From assembly GCA_026075535.2 (NCBI GenBank), contig AP026549.1, forward strand, positions 2,604,001 to 2,668,000: a stretch of 64,000 nt of DNA, in the 5' to 3' direction. A program made the translations under genes and the position numbers. Source of the DNA: Tricholoma matsutake (Eukaryota > Basidiomycota > Agaricomycetes > Agaricales > Tricholomataceae). Positions 23,634 to 34,480 of this stretch are shown one piece after another (within the stretch, counting starts at the first letter, position 1; each line of letters begins with the position of its first letter). The notes beneath the pieces are model-generated. The model searched no databases and was not told the origin of the DNA. It saw nothing but the letters and a program-made list of their open reading frames with translations.

Positions 23634-24606
23634 GCATTGTACAAGCATGTGCAGCATCACAGAGTATGGCTCTACTCTTCACCGCACCCTGGTGAGCACA
23701 GAGGCCTTGTTCACAGACTTCCATGCTATTGCAAAAAACCTGACCGAAGTTGAAATCTCTGTCAAAGTAAATTGGCTGCATGATCTTGGGACAGTCCATT
23801 TACCTGCTGCCACCAAGCTCTTTATTCAGGCAGCAGGTCACTACCATGCCAATCCCTTACTTCCTATGGTCAGGATAGATGCTCCGCTGTTGGAAACAGG
23901 GCGCTTTTATTTGGCCGATACTTGTTGCATTGATTTTCCTGCCAGCACTTTCAAACATCTATCAAACATCTCACCATCATGACCCCAGGTCTCACTGCAC
24001 CTCAGCCCGGGCTCTATCCATCCATGCTCTGGACCTTCTATGACTTCTTAGTTCCATTACCTCAACTGGAGGATGCTGTTATTGCTGTTCATGGCATTGA
24101 GCTCACCCCCACTGATTTACCGCAAATCAAATGGCCCATGCTTATGGAACTCACGCTCATCCTTGAGCCTGGAATTGCAAACCTAATGTCTCACATTCAT
24201 CTTCCCTCTATTTGACAAGCCTGCATTGTCTTCCCTGAATGGTGCACAGAGTCGCTCTGGCTAGAGAACTATGTTTTTTGAGACCAAGATAATGGGTTAG
24301 AGTTGGACCAGGAGGAGGAGGTGGAGGGCAGTGATACCACAGACTCAGAACCAGACGATGTAGATGAAGGTGGCTCTCTGCCAGAGCAGGATCATAATCA
24401 TGACCCTGAAGATGGGAGCAATGACCAATGCGCTGATGAGGTGCTCACTGCCATTAGTCTTGGGGTACTGATGTGTTACAAGGAAGAGATTGATTCCTTT
24501 GCCCATTGTTTTCCATGTGCATCTCTGGCCAAATGCTTGAATCCACAGCCTCCAGATGAACATCACTTCGATGTGGTGCCACTTAATATATTCAAAATTA
24601 ATTCAT
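23634..24606 (+). pseudogene. 3' part of the interrupted F-box/LRR-like gene
   Basis: The frame continuing from the upstream half reads CTSMCSITEYGSTLHRTLVS, then leucine-rich segments (LFTDFHAIAKNLTEVEISV), and shifts near 23970 into PLPQLEDAVIAVHGIELTPT and LMELTLILEPG. Stops at 24213 (TGA) and 24279 (TGA) precede a strongly acidic C-terminal region (EEEVEGSDTTDSEPDDVDEG) ending at 24606. The alternation of LxxLxxLxI strands and the acidic end fit an agaricomycete F-box/LRR-like protein. The gene is inactivated by the gypsy insertion and by later lesions. Confidence 0.45.
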
Positions 24607-26686
24607 AATTATAGAACACTTAGTAACAAGATATAGTATTTCTTGGGGTTGTATGACTACTGTTACATGCAAATGCAAATACATTTTTTTGGAACCAGTG
24701 TGGCAGTGGCATTGTCATTCTCGTTCTCCCTCCCCACCGTCTCCCCTCCTCCCCCTCATTCCCCCAGGTGGTCTCCCTGTCAGCATCACCTCCCTTCCCC
24801 CTTGGCTGTCATCGCTGTTCCACCCACCATCCACTCCATGAGCAGTTGCTCATGAGGCTGGAGGTGGATGGTGCTTCGTTCATGGTAGTTGAACCCATCA
24901 TCATCATTCCACCAGTGCTGGGGCCTGCCAGGTCAGCTGCAGTTGTTTGGGCGTGCTGGCATTGTCCTCAAGTGCTAGCACCTGCAATCTTGGGGTGCTG
25001 CTCCTTGTTGTGGGCACCAGTCATCGTAGTAGTAGTTAGTACCTAAAATTTTTGTTGATAACAAAATGAAATGATAAACAAAAAAAACAACTTAGCTATG
25101 GCCCAAGAGATGTCAATGACATCCCTTAGGCTAGTTGGTGCTGTTGCTGCCACTCTCCATCTCCTTGCCTCTTGCACCCTATCTCCACCCTGCAAGCAGT
25201 TGCTCACAGTGGTGGGAGGGGGTGCTGGTCACATGGGCATCATTTAATGGCCTCCCCATCATTGTCATTGTCGTTGTTCATGTTGTTGTTCATGCTGGCA
25301 TTGTCATTGTTTGTGCTGGTGCTGGTGTCGGTACTGATGTTGTCAATTCATCATCATCATCGTGGGGTCCTGGGGCTGTTCATCATCATCATGGAGTTGT
25401 ATGTCGGGGTTGTGTGTTGGCAGCATTGGTGTCATTGTTAGGTATCATCTGTCGCCTCCTCTGTTTGCCCACAATGTTGTGGCAGCCCCATCGTCTTGTC
25501 ATTCCACCTGTGATCCACCCCACGAGCAGTTGCTCATGGGGCTGGATGCAGGTGGTGTGTCGTTTGTCACTGTGGTTGGACCTCGGTGCCTTGTTTGGGT
25601 GTTGCTGGGGCCTGCAGGGTCGATTCTGGTTGTTTGGGTGTACTGGTGCTGGTGCCTTTGCTGGTGTTGGTGCTGGCTTCTTCATTTTGTCATTGTCGTG
25701 GGGTCCTGGGTCTATTCCTCATCGTCCTGGGTACATGGTGCTCGTTTGAGTCTGATGTTGTATCGTGGGTGCTCACTGGGTGGGTATCCCCTTGTGGGGT
25801 CTCCCAGCGTCCCCCTGCTTGCTCCCGACCCTTATCAACACCCTCATATCCCGCTTGCACAGGGAGGGGAGATTTGGCGGCTGTTGGTGTGGTAGCTTGG
25901 TTCGTGTTGAGACCCTTCGCAAGATGGAGTTTGGTTCCTAAATAACGCAGAAAAACAATTAATTAGTTGAGTAAAAAACAAAGGAAAAAAAACTTACCCT
26001 AGGGTGCTGTTGTAGCAGTGTGCATGAGAGTGGTGGCAGGTGGAGATGGAGTGGTGGTTGCTGGTAGTTGGAGTGAACCATGAGACTTAGTTTCCCTTTG
26101 GGTCTGCATGTTGGAAGATCCCGCTGACCTTGAAAATCTGTAGGGGCTGACTTTCAAAAGAAAGCTTATTTGACACCGCACTTAAACCTGTATTTTGATG
26201 GCATGTTCATCAGGTTATAAAGACGAGTCCTCATACCTCGGACTCGTAACAATCACATGCAGACCATGCTGGGGGTCAGGTGATTAATCTTCAACCTCTT
26301 TATTGGCCATGTGTTGATGTTCACTGGAGGGATATATCTACTTCAAAGAAAAATAATTGGCATGTTTTGTTTGACTAGGAGTGGAGGGCATTTTGGTGAC
26401 GTTCTTTATACTGTCCTTCATGGTGGTCTCTTTTCTGACTAGGTCTGTAGGATTACAATGTGCCACACAAAATCCTTCAATTCCAAAAATGGATTGCACT
26501 TACTCCAGCATATAGCTTTGTGCATTGTTGCAGGCATGTAATTTGCACCTTTATGTTTGTGAAATGAGTCAATCAATGTATTTCTATGATCTCCCATAGC
26601 CACCCATGCAGCAAGCTTGTTCTCGAAGACCAGTGTGGTTACGGGTGTTGGTATATATAAATTAAACATGATGGAATACAAGGATA
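24607..26686. other. Low-complexity gap with repeated modules
   Basis: No credible gene is seen. The region is rich in GTTGTTG/TCATCATC runs and contains repeated modules. Three copies of CAGTTGCTCA-type sequence occur (24843, 25198, 25518), one a perfect 18 bp palindrome CATGAGCAGTTGCTCATG. Two segments pair a CTTAG/CTTACC boundary with an A-rich stretch (25030-25100, 25920-26000) and resemble 15780-15860 and 16200-16260 in KDZ1. A minus-strand Pro/Thr-rich frame (25389-25685) may be a decayed exon. Confidence 0.4.
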
Positions 26687-26694
26687 TTAATACT

Positions 26695-28162
26695 TAGTGC
26701 TGTGCTTGGCCCGGCCTGAAGCCATGAGCCGGGCCAAGCCGAGCCCAAACAGGCCAAACCAAGCCAGGCCGTGAAGACGGCTTTATGATGGCTTTGGCCC
26801 GGCTTGGGTTTCCGAAAAGCCAAAGCCAAGCTGCTAAGCCGTGGCTTCTTGGTTGAGCAAATTTTTTGGTGATGAGAAAATTATTTCAATATGGCAATCT
26901 AATCGATCGTTGATTGACATCCATTTCTCGATCGTTGCTGAACCATCCTTTGACGAGTAATCCACCACACACATCGGCTGCATCGCTTATGCCCCTACCA
27001 TATATTTAACTACCTACCCCTTTAATGATCTCCATGCATATCCTAGGTGGCTGTGTTTGACAAACATCCCTCATGTTGGCGGCAAATGCACAATGATGTC
27101 ATTGTGTATGATAAGCTTTTTGTCATTCTTTGCTTATTCTTTAACTAATGCAAGTTCCATCACACAACACCCACAGCTACACCAGCAAATGACACAAACG
27201 GGTCGCGTCACGCAGTGCGCATGAAATGCAGCCAAATGACGTTTCGGCCAGGTAAGTTTTCCATGTTCGTTTCTTGTTTTTTTTGCTTAACTAACATATG
27301 TTTTCGTTAATCTAGGGGGTCTAACGGTGTTGCAACAACACGACGACACCAAAACAAGCCCACGCCTAATGATGCCACCATCAACCCCAACTGCCGCCAT
27401 GAGTCACTACTCATAGGAATGGGGAGCAACGATAAAATGGCCAACAACGAGGAAGTAGTCGGGAACAAGGGGGACCAGGAAGAGGGAGAGGACAACAAGG
27501 GGGAGACAACGATGACATGACAACAAGACCAACGAAAACAGGGACGACAGGGGCCGAGTGAAGGACGCCAACGAGACAAGGACAGCTTGAAGGACACCGG
27601 CGGGTAGCAGAGGATGGCAGCGTCAGCGACGACGACGATGACGATGGGACGACCAGGATCAGGACCAGATGGCGACATCGACATCGGGGAAGAGAACAAC
27701 AACGGGGACGAGGGAGAGGATGGTGAGGACTAGATGACGGGGAAGAGGACAATGACAGGGATGACGAGGATGATGACAATGACACCCCAGCATCAACAAC
27801 GAATGGCCCAGCATCCACCCCTACCATTTGGTCACAATTTTTTGGTGGACATGTATTTAACTCCACCTCCCTCTCTCGCGTTTAGGCGAGTTTAAATTTA
27901 ATTCAAATTGTTTCTTTGTACATTGGTGGCTCATAGTTACACTGAGTGAACACAGTCTCAGCGAGGCTGTTTATTGGACAAGAAGACTTGTATTGTTCTA
28001 ATTAGCTTCCTGTATAAGTTTATAACCAATGGACCTGTGGGCAAAATTTGAACATTTTACATACAAAAGCCATGGCCTGGCCTGAGGTTCAAGCAAGCCA
28101 AAGCCGCCTCAAGCCAAGCCAAAGCCGTGGCTTTCAGGCCAAGCCGGGCCGGAACAGCACTA
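26695..28162. mobile_element. Non-autonomous hAT-type element with 8 bp target duplication
   Basis: The 1468 bp element starts TAGTGCTGTGCTTGGCCCGG and ends with an inverted counterpart whose complement reads TAGTGCTGTTCCGGCCCGG. It is flanked by perfect 8 bp direct repeats TTAATACT at 26687-26694 and 28163-28170. An 8 bp duplication and TAG-starting termini are typical of hAT. Subterminal regions (26700-26870, 28060-28150) are clusters of GGCCCGGC/AAGCC/GCCAAAGCC motifs. The interior (27300-27870) is GAC/GAT-rich low-complexity DNA giving spurious Ser/Leu-rich minus-strand frames. There is no transposase. Confidence 0.85.
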
Positions 28163-28168
28163 TTAATA

Positions 28169-28540
28169 CTAGTGGTTGTTGTATCCCTTTTGAGCTGGAC
28201 TGCTAGTCGAATGCAATAATGGGACGTCGTCGACACGGTCATCGGAGTTTGATATGATCGTTGATCGATCGACGATGATCAGCGGCGGCCGATTTTTTTC
28301 ATTCATCTCTTCAAGTTTACAAACATTGAGCTGCCGTGGAAGGCCCGGGTAGCTGCCCGCTGCAACATTCAAATTAAGTTCCTCCTCGACACACTGATCT
28401 ACGAACGAAATCCCCTTGAGGCTTGCTAGTACTGTTACTGTACGAAGAACATGGAATCGATCTGCGGGACGGGCAGGGACGGGACGGTGAAACCACCGGT
28501 GCTTCCGGAACTCGAATGTACAGTCATGAAGCATTTTCAC
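28169..28540 (-). CDS. Possible small hypothetical protein
   Basis: A 123-residue frame with mixed composition (VEEELNLNVAAGSYPGLPRQ, then PPLIIVDRSTII) ends at the border of the hAT target duplication. No family is recognised. It could be an exon of a host gene truncated by the hAT insertion, or chance. 28541-29125 holds no other gene and is the upstream region of the laccase. Confidence 0.25.
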   Translation of the reverse strand: MKMLHDCTFEFRKHRWFHRPVPARPADRFHVLRTVTVLASLKGISFVDQCVEEELNLNVAAGSYPGLPRQLNVCKLEEMNEKNRPPLIIVDRSTIISNSDDRVDDVPLLHSTSSPAQKGYNNH

Positions 28541-29125
28541 TTCACCAATCTTTTCCTACTCAGTTGTTCAACCCTATACCGTTCAAGAGCGTTCTAGTTC
28601 CTTCTTATCCGAGCGCCCAGCTGACTGCTCTATATTACGATATGTAACCATCAGTTGACGGCGCGGTGTTGTCGGAGCTTAGATCATCGAGGCGTCTTTC
28701 CTTGTTCGGAGATTTTTCGACAATATGTATGCTCGACTTGCTCGACTTCATGCATCATGCGACGCTTTCAACAAAATCTTGCGTCAAAAGCCTGAATATA
28801 TGTATAGTGATGGTCATCTTTTGGAAGCTCCATTTATGCGGTAATGGCTTCGTTCTATACTTGATGATTAGTCCAAGTCCTTCAAGTTTGGAGTTGCGCA
28901 CATATCTGTTTATCTTATTGTTTGCATTTGCATCAGGGACATAGTCAGCCACTCTTCGATCAGCATCAGATGTCAAGGAGTCACCTTAGAGCCAACGGTC
29001 GATCCATTGGATTTTACTACACAAATCGACCACAAGTACGTGGTGGAGCCGAATAAAATCAAGATGCCGTGCAGAAATGGGCAATGTATGTATTCCTTTC
29101 AGTTATCCAGCTGCCCTCGCTCGAA

Positions 29126-29131
29126 TATAAA
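29126..29131 (+). promoter_or_regulatory. TATA box of the laccase gene
   Basis: TATAAA lies 51 bp before the ATG, in a CT-rich leader (CCCTCCACATCATCCTCGTC) typical of well-expressed fungal genes. Confidence 0.6.
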
Positions 29132-29181
29132 GCTGGGGCTCCCCTCCACATCATCCTCGTCCTTTGCTGCAGTCTCCTGCC

Positions 29182-31254
29182 ATGTTTACTATCCTCGCTC
29201 TTTCTATTATACCCTTCATCAATGCTGTTACCATTGGGCCAACCTCAGAGTTAAGAATATCGAATGCACAACTCAGTCCAGACGGATACTCTCGATCGTA
29301 CGTTACACATAGGATGGGTATAACACTCCCTCATCTTTCCCTTGTAGTACTGTCGTGGCAGGCGGAACATTTCCTGGACCAGTCATTCGCGCCAAAAAAG
29401 GCGATAAGTTTCAACTTAACGTCGTCAACAATTTGACGGACAATACGATGGAGACAAGTACGAGCGTCGTATGTTTTTGCGTGCATCTATGTTCGCTTGG
29501 GTTAATTTACATCTTTCCCAAGCATTGGCATGGCATCTTCCAGAACCGGACGAACTGGGCTGATGGGACTGCCTTCGTCACGCAATGTCCTATCACGCCA
29601 GGGGATTCATTTCAGTATAACTTCAATGTTGGTCAGCAGGCCGGCACATTCTGGTACCATTCTCATCTTTGTCCGTCGTCTCTCGTGTGCGTTTGAACGT
29701 CCCCTCATGTGCTCGTCAGCTACGCAATACTGTGATGGCCTTCGTGGAGCATTTATTCTGGATGACCCAGATGACCCTCATAGGAGTCTCTACGACGTTG
29801 ATGACGGTACGTACATCGATATGTATACGGCTCGTGGGCTGATTTATTATTCAGAATCTACAATAATAACGCTTGCGGACTGGTGGGTGCTTCCTGTTAC
29901 GTCCGCCGTCTACCACTCAGTCCCTTCGTTCAGGATTCACACTTCTTCTATAGTTGCCTTACCGCCATTACAAATTCCTCCGGCTCAGGTTGCCACCTTG
30001 ATTAATGGAAAAGGTCGCTATCAAAATGGTCCAGCCATCCCCTTATCTGTCATCACCGTCCAGACGGGTAAACGATACCGTTTCCGCCTCATTGCCATGA
30101 CATGCGATTCAGACTTTACTTTCTCAATCGATAACCACACGATGACCGTGATCGAGGCTGATGGGGAGTACATCCTCCCGCATACCGTCGATTCGATACG
30201 GATATACCCAGGTCAACGGTATTCCGTCATCGTTCACGCCAATCAACAAGTCAACAACTACTGGATCCGAGCGGTCCCTAATCGTGGCTATGCTGGTTTC
30301 GCTGGTGGTCTCAACTCCGCTATGTTTCGGTATGTGGATGCTCCATCGACCGATCCTACGACGTTGCCAAGGAGTGCTTCTCCTTTGAAGGAGACTGATC
30401 TACATGCGTTGTACTCCCCTATGTCACCTGGTAAGCCGTTCGTTGGTGGGGCTGATGTCGTCCTCTATCTCGGGTATGCCTTCAACCGTTCCACGTTCCT
30501 GTTTACGATGAATGGTGCAACTTTTTTGCCGCCTACTGTCCCTGTCCTTCTGCAAATTCTTAGTGGCGCTCGGGCTGCGCAAGACCTCCTGCCTCGGGGA
30601 AGCGTGTATTCATTGCCTCCTAACAAGGTCATCGAGGTCACCATACCAGGCGCTGGTCTGAACGATGGTGGACCTGTGAGTACTCGACATTCGGTATCAT
30701 TTTGGACGGATCACTGATACTATGGTTCTCCTAGCATCCTTTCCATCTACACGGTGTATGTCATCACAATCTCATGTGTTTTTGATGCTTACTTTCTCTC
30801 GAAGCATGCATTCTCCGTTATTCAAAGCGCAGGTAGTGACTCGTATAATTTCATCAACCCCGTTCGTCGAGACACGGTTAGTACGGGCCTACAAGGGGAC
30901 AATACAACTATTCGGTTTGTGACGGATAACGAAGGACCATGGTTCTTGCACTGGTGGGTTGTATATCGTTCTGTTTTGCACAGTGTTGAGGAACGTTCCT
31001 TGTTTTCTTCAGCCATATCGACTGGCACTTGAAAATGTACGTGTCCACATCTGCTCCATCCACTTTAACAAACTTGTCATATCACAGGGGTCTAGCCATC
31101 GTCTTTGCGGAGGATATCCCTGATACTCCGCGGAATCCTGTCCCCGGTATGAGTATTGACCCGTAATGAGTGACGTCAATTAACATAAAGCTCAGAGGCA
31201 TGGAAGGACCTTTGCCCTATATATGAAAAATATTCGTCTTCAAAGACGATGTGA
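29182..31254 (+). CDS. Laccase (secreted multicopper oxidase), 11 exons, intact
   Basis: Laccase oxidises phenols and reduces O2 to water, outside the cell. Exons: 29182-29297, 29348-29468, 29523-29670, 29720-29806, 29855-29882, 29934-30675, 30735-30755, 30805-30953, 31013-31036, 31088-31146, 31196-31254; together 517 residues with no lesion. A signal peptide ends near [15 protein letters not shown]. All four copper signatures are present: L1 HWHGIFQ (His80, His82), L2 [16 protein letters not shown] (His125, His127), L3 HPFHLHGH (His415-His422) across a 21 bp microexon, and L4 HCHIDWHL (Cys471). The residue ten after Cys471 is Leu481, the axial position of type-1 copper. The exon 5/6 junction (intron 29883-29933) was chosen for size and frame and gives DW-IHT where most laccases have DWYH; it deserves checking. 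Confidence 0.95.
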
Positions 31255-31604
31255 GTATTTAGGGTGGGAGTCGCTCGAAGAACAGCAGTCAGTATCACAG
31301 GCCATCTACACGTTCCAGTAATTCTGTCTTTACATGGTAGTTCTGCACATTACTCATAAGAGGTCTGCACTCTTATAATGCATTCCGATATCAGTGTTCG
31401 AGATGTCCAGCTCTGAAATGCCATAGCACTAAGTATGCTCCATGTGGAACCTTCTGCTCGATACCGGTATCCCATATAGAGGAACGACCTCTTGCACGGA
31501 CGCTTGCAAGTTCAGAACAAGCGAGATTTTTCTTCGTGGTTCAAAAAATTGTTTTTGGGAAGTTTGAGGAAGACATGGAACACGAAAAGAGACAACAGTC
31601 ACCT

Positions 31605-31835
31605 CACCTGAGCTCCAGTCTACTTTGGCATTGTGCTCTCAGAGCCAGGAGAGTCCCAGGATGATGTCCTATTTCCCAAGACCAATGATAGTGAATGTGG
31701 CCTTTTGGGAGTGGTCTCAATATTGTAATTTGTAAAATGACTTCAACAACTTCTGAAATGCTACCTGTTTCATTCTGGGTGCTGTCAACATTGTACACAG
31801 GGATGGCTCGACTAAGTGACTTGGTTACGGGGGCC
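31605..31835 (-). pseudogene. Ty3/gypsy retropepsin relic
   Basis: On the minus strand two frames give SRAIPVYNVDSTQNE, then, after a shift, KATFTIIGLGK, DIILGLSWL and EHNAKVDW. That is the C-terminal end of a gypsy aspartic protease. Stops replace an expected Gln (TAG) and Arg (TGA). No flanking reverse transcriptase or LTR was found. Confidence 0.6.
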
Positions 31836-32000
31836 GCTGCTTTGCACGTCATGTCCGAGTTCCCTTAGGGGTACCGCAAGTATATCGCGCCGGTAACCGC
31901 GTTTTCCAGTTGCAACTTTTGAGAGCAGACCTTCATATACCAAGGACCGGCTCGTGGAAATGCCATCGTGAAACCATATGGCCCGGGACCCGGTTATCAC
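31836..32000 (-). pseudogene. Relic of a ubiquitin-peptidase-like C-terminus
   Basis: The minus strand encodes AIWFHDGISTSRSLVYEGLL, matching the C-terminal motif of the gene at 2.4-3.3 kb. It is directly followed, in the same orientation, by the retropepsin relic. 32001-32278 holds no gene. Confidence 0.5.
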
Positions 32001-32278
32001 TCAGGCTGTGTAATGGTTAGTATGCAGGCAATTACGTCCTTTTCATATATCAATGTACTGTAGTCACAGATTATAGCGTGGTACATGCAGGACTGTAATT
32101 ACAGGTGTACTTGATATATAACAAACACTGTGAACCCAGCGGGGCCTGTTTTTCATTTGTTTAGTTTAGGAAACCCTGATTTCATAATATATATGGATGA
32201 ATTAAGGGTGGATGAATTTGGGATGACTTTCTGACTGCAATGTTCCAAACACTTAAGGTATTGATTTCATATCAGCCT

Positions 32279-32520
32279 ATTCAGTAGAAATCCACGATAC
32301 ATCCGTCCAGCGGATTTCTGCAAAACGACGATAGATCCGTCAGTAGCGGATTGGGCCCATAGCAGGAAAGACTTGTGTGGGCCGAGGGTGTGATGCATCC
32401 ATGTGCCAGTATACAGATTCACTGCCGGTGATGATTCTTCCCAGTGGTAATTGTTGAAAGATTCTTGGTGGCAGTAACATCTGACTCACGGCGCCGGCTA
32501 GCACGGTCACCATTTTACTA
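32279..32520 (+). repeat. KDZ2 left terminal inverted repeat
   Basis: The complement of this segment aligns with 48727-48944 at most positions. It contains GATGCATCCATGTG and GGGCCCATAG-type motifs. 32520-32760 continues with CCGGTAATTGCT/CCGGTGGTAATTGCT degenerate repeats. Confidence 0.8.
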
Positions 32521-32766
32521 CATGGCACTGGCGATGATTATTACCGGTGGTAATTGCTTGATCCATGTGGGCCCAGTGAATAGAATTATAGCACCAGCAG
32601 CAACAATCGCTGCCAGTAATTGCTAGAAAAATATGGTCTACCCTTCATGGGCGACGATTCTCACTGCCGGTAATTACTGAAAAGATTGTAATTGCCGAAA
32701 AACAGTGCTGGCTAGCATGGTTGACATATACATTAAGCAAAACAAAAGAAGTTGCTAGTGATAATT

Positions 32767-34361
32767 TTACAATGTCCTTGGTAAAGAATTCATCATTGTC
32801 CTGCACTTCTGCTGCATTAATTGGGCCATCTGGCACATTGCCTCATCAAGGGTGGCAAGCTGCCGGTGAAGGGCATGGTTTACTGCAATGTTGGACTTCA
32901 CCATCTTGATGGCCTTGCGGTAGCTGTGTTCAACAGTGTCAGAATAAGTCAAAATCTCCTACAATCATTATTCAGCAGCTCCTGGCCAAAGTTCAGGACT
33001 TACTTGGGGGGCCTGCTGGGATGATGCCGGTGTCGATGGAGTACAACCTGGGAATACTGGATGAATGCGGCTGGGTAACGAAAGGCGGACAGTGCGCTGA
33101 GGAACATTTTGGGGAGAGCCAGGGGGGGAATGGACCTCATCTGAATCTCTCTGTGTCAATATTGAACTATGAGAAGATCCAGGCGAGGACAATGTCGGGG
33201 TGACATGATCCAGCACAGGTTCGATATAGGCCATAGAGACATCGAGCTCCATGTCACTACCTTCAGTCACCTCAGTAAACCAGAAGTGTGCACTGTCTGC
33301 ATCTGGCATGTCAACACTGGCAGGGATCTCAAGAGTGTCCACCATTTGTAATTGTGATGGCGGTGTTGCCGAATGATTAGGACTGCCAGGAATATAAAAA
33401 GTGTCTGGGTCAATGGTATGGGTATGTAGCACCATTGGGGCTCCAAAATCAACTCCAGAACAATCTGTGCCTGGTGAGTCAGGAATATGAAACATGTTCA
33501 TGTCATTGTGTGCCGGGGATGATGTCAAATGAGCAGTGGTGCTCGCCACCAGCGACTCAGGACTACCAGTAATATAAAACACATTGGTGGCCGGCAGGTC
33601 AGGAATATGCATGTCTAGGTCATGGTGTGCCAGCGATAGTGTCAAATGAACAGTGGTGCTCGCCACCAGCTCAGGACTACCAGGAATATAAAACGCATCG
33701 GCAGCCGCGAGTCAGGAATATGAAACATGTCTAGGTCATGGTGTGCTGGCAATAATGTCAAATGAGCAGTGGTGCTCACCACTGGCTCAGGACTACCAGG
33801 AATATAAAATGCATCGGCGGCCAGCGAGTCAGGAATATGAAACATGTCTCGGTCATGGTGTGCCGGCGATAATGTCAAATGAACAGTGCTGATTGCCACC
33901 AGCAAGTCAGGACTACCAGGAATATAAAACGCATCGGTGGCCGGCGAGTTAGGAATATGAAAGAGATCTAGGTCATGGTGTGGCGGTGATGATGTCAAAT
34001 GAATGGTGCTCGCTGTGGGTGAGTCGGGACTACCAGGAATGTGAAATGCATCCAAGTCAAAAGATTGGGAATTTTCGGCGGGTGGGGTTGCCAAATGGAT
34101 AATATCTGCAGCCGCTTCAGAAATATCAAAAGCAAATGAGGAATGTATCAATGAATGTGGTATGGAGAAATGAAGAGTACCATCCACCGCTGGTGAATCA
34201 GGACATTCAGGAATATGAAAAGTGGCCAGGTCCAGATTATTTATATCCACCGCTGGTGAATCAGGACTACCAGGAATATCCAAGGCATCGAGGTCCAGAG
34301 TGGGCATACTTGTTGGTGGCAAATTTGGCAAGTTTACTGATGAGCTGCCTGAATATTCCAT
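32767..34361 (-). pseudogene. IPGSP-repeat protein with helical C-terminus (KDZ2 cargo)
   Basis: I assign the start at 34361 (MEYSGSSSVNLPNLPP), the first Met before the repeats; upstream Met codons are in frame up to 34469. The product is an array of about nine units of 38-40 residues (114-120 bp), each with DAFYIPGSPE, a Thr/His-rich stretch (TAHLTLSPAHHDLDMF) and HIPDSP. A Ser/Pro-rich linker ends QQAPQ. After an intron (about 32955-32999), the last exon (DTVEHSYRKAIKMVKSNIAV) is alpha-helical. One unit lacks a base near 33712 (CAGCCGCGAG against CGGCCAGCGAG), breaking the frame. It is divergent from the gene at 34481, with about 120 bp between start codons. No family is recognised. Confidence 0.6.
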
Positions 34362-34480
34362 AAGACGCAAAAATTGATCAACAAACGTGGTCACGTGAAT
34401 TTTGAATATGGAAGTTGAAACTGACATTGCATTTATTGACGCTATCAACTGCATCCACCCTAAGTACAAAGAGTTTTATC

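Noticed and set aside
25135..25945. Long hydrophobic frames resembling membrane proteins
   Set aside because: Three overlapping frames over GTTG/TCATC simple sequence give Val/Leu/Cys-rich artefacts.
27307..27866. Overlapping Ser/Leu/Pro-rich minus-strand frames in the miniature hAT element
   Set aside because: Two frames are open at once over GAC/GAT-rich low-complexity DNA; no domain, and the element is non-autonomous.
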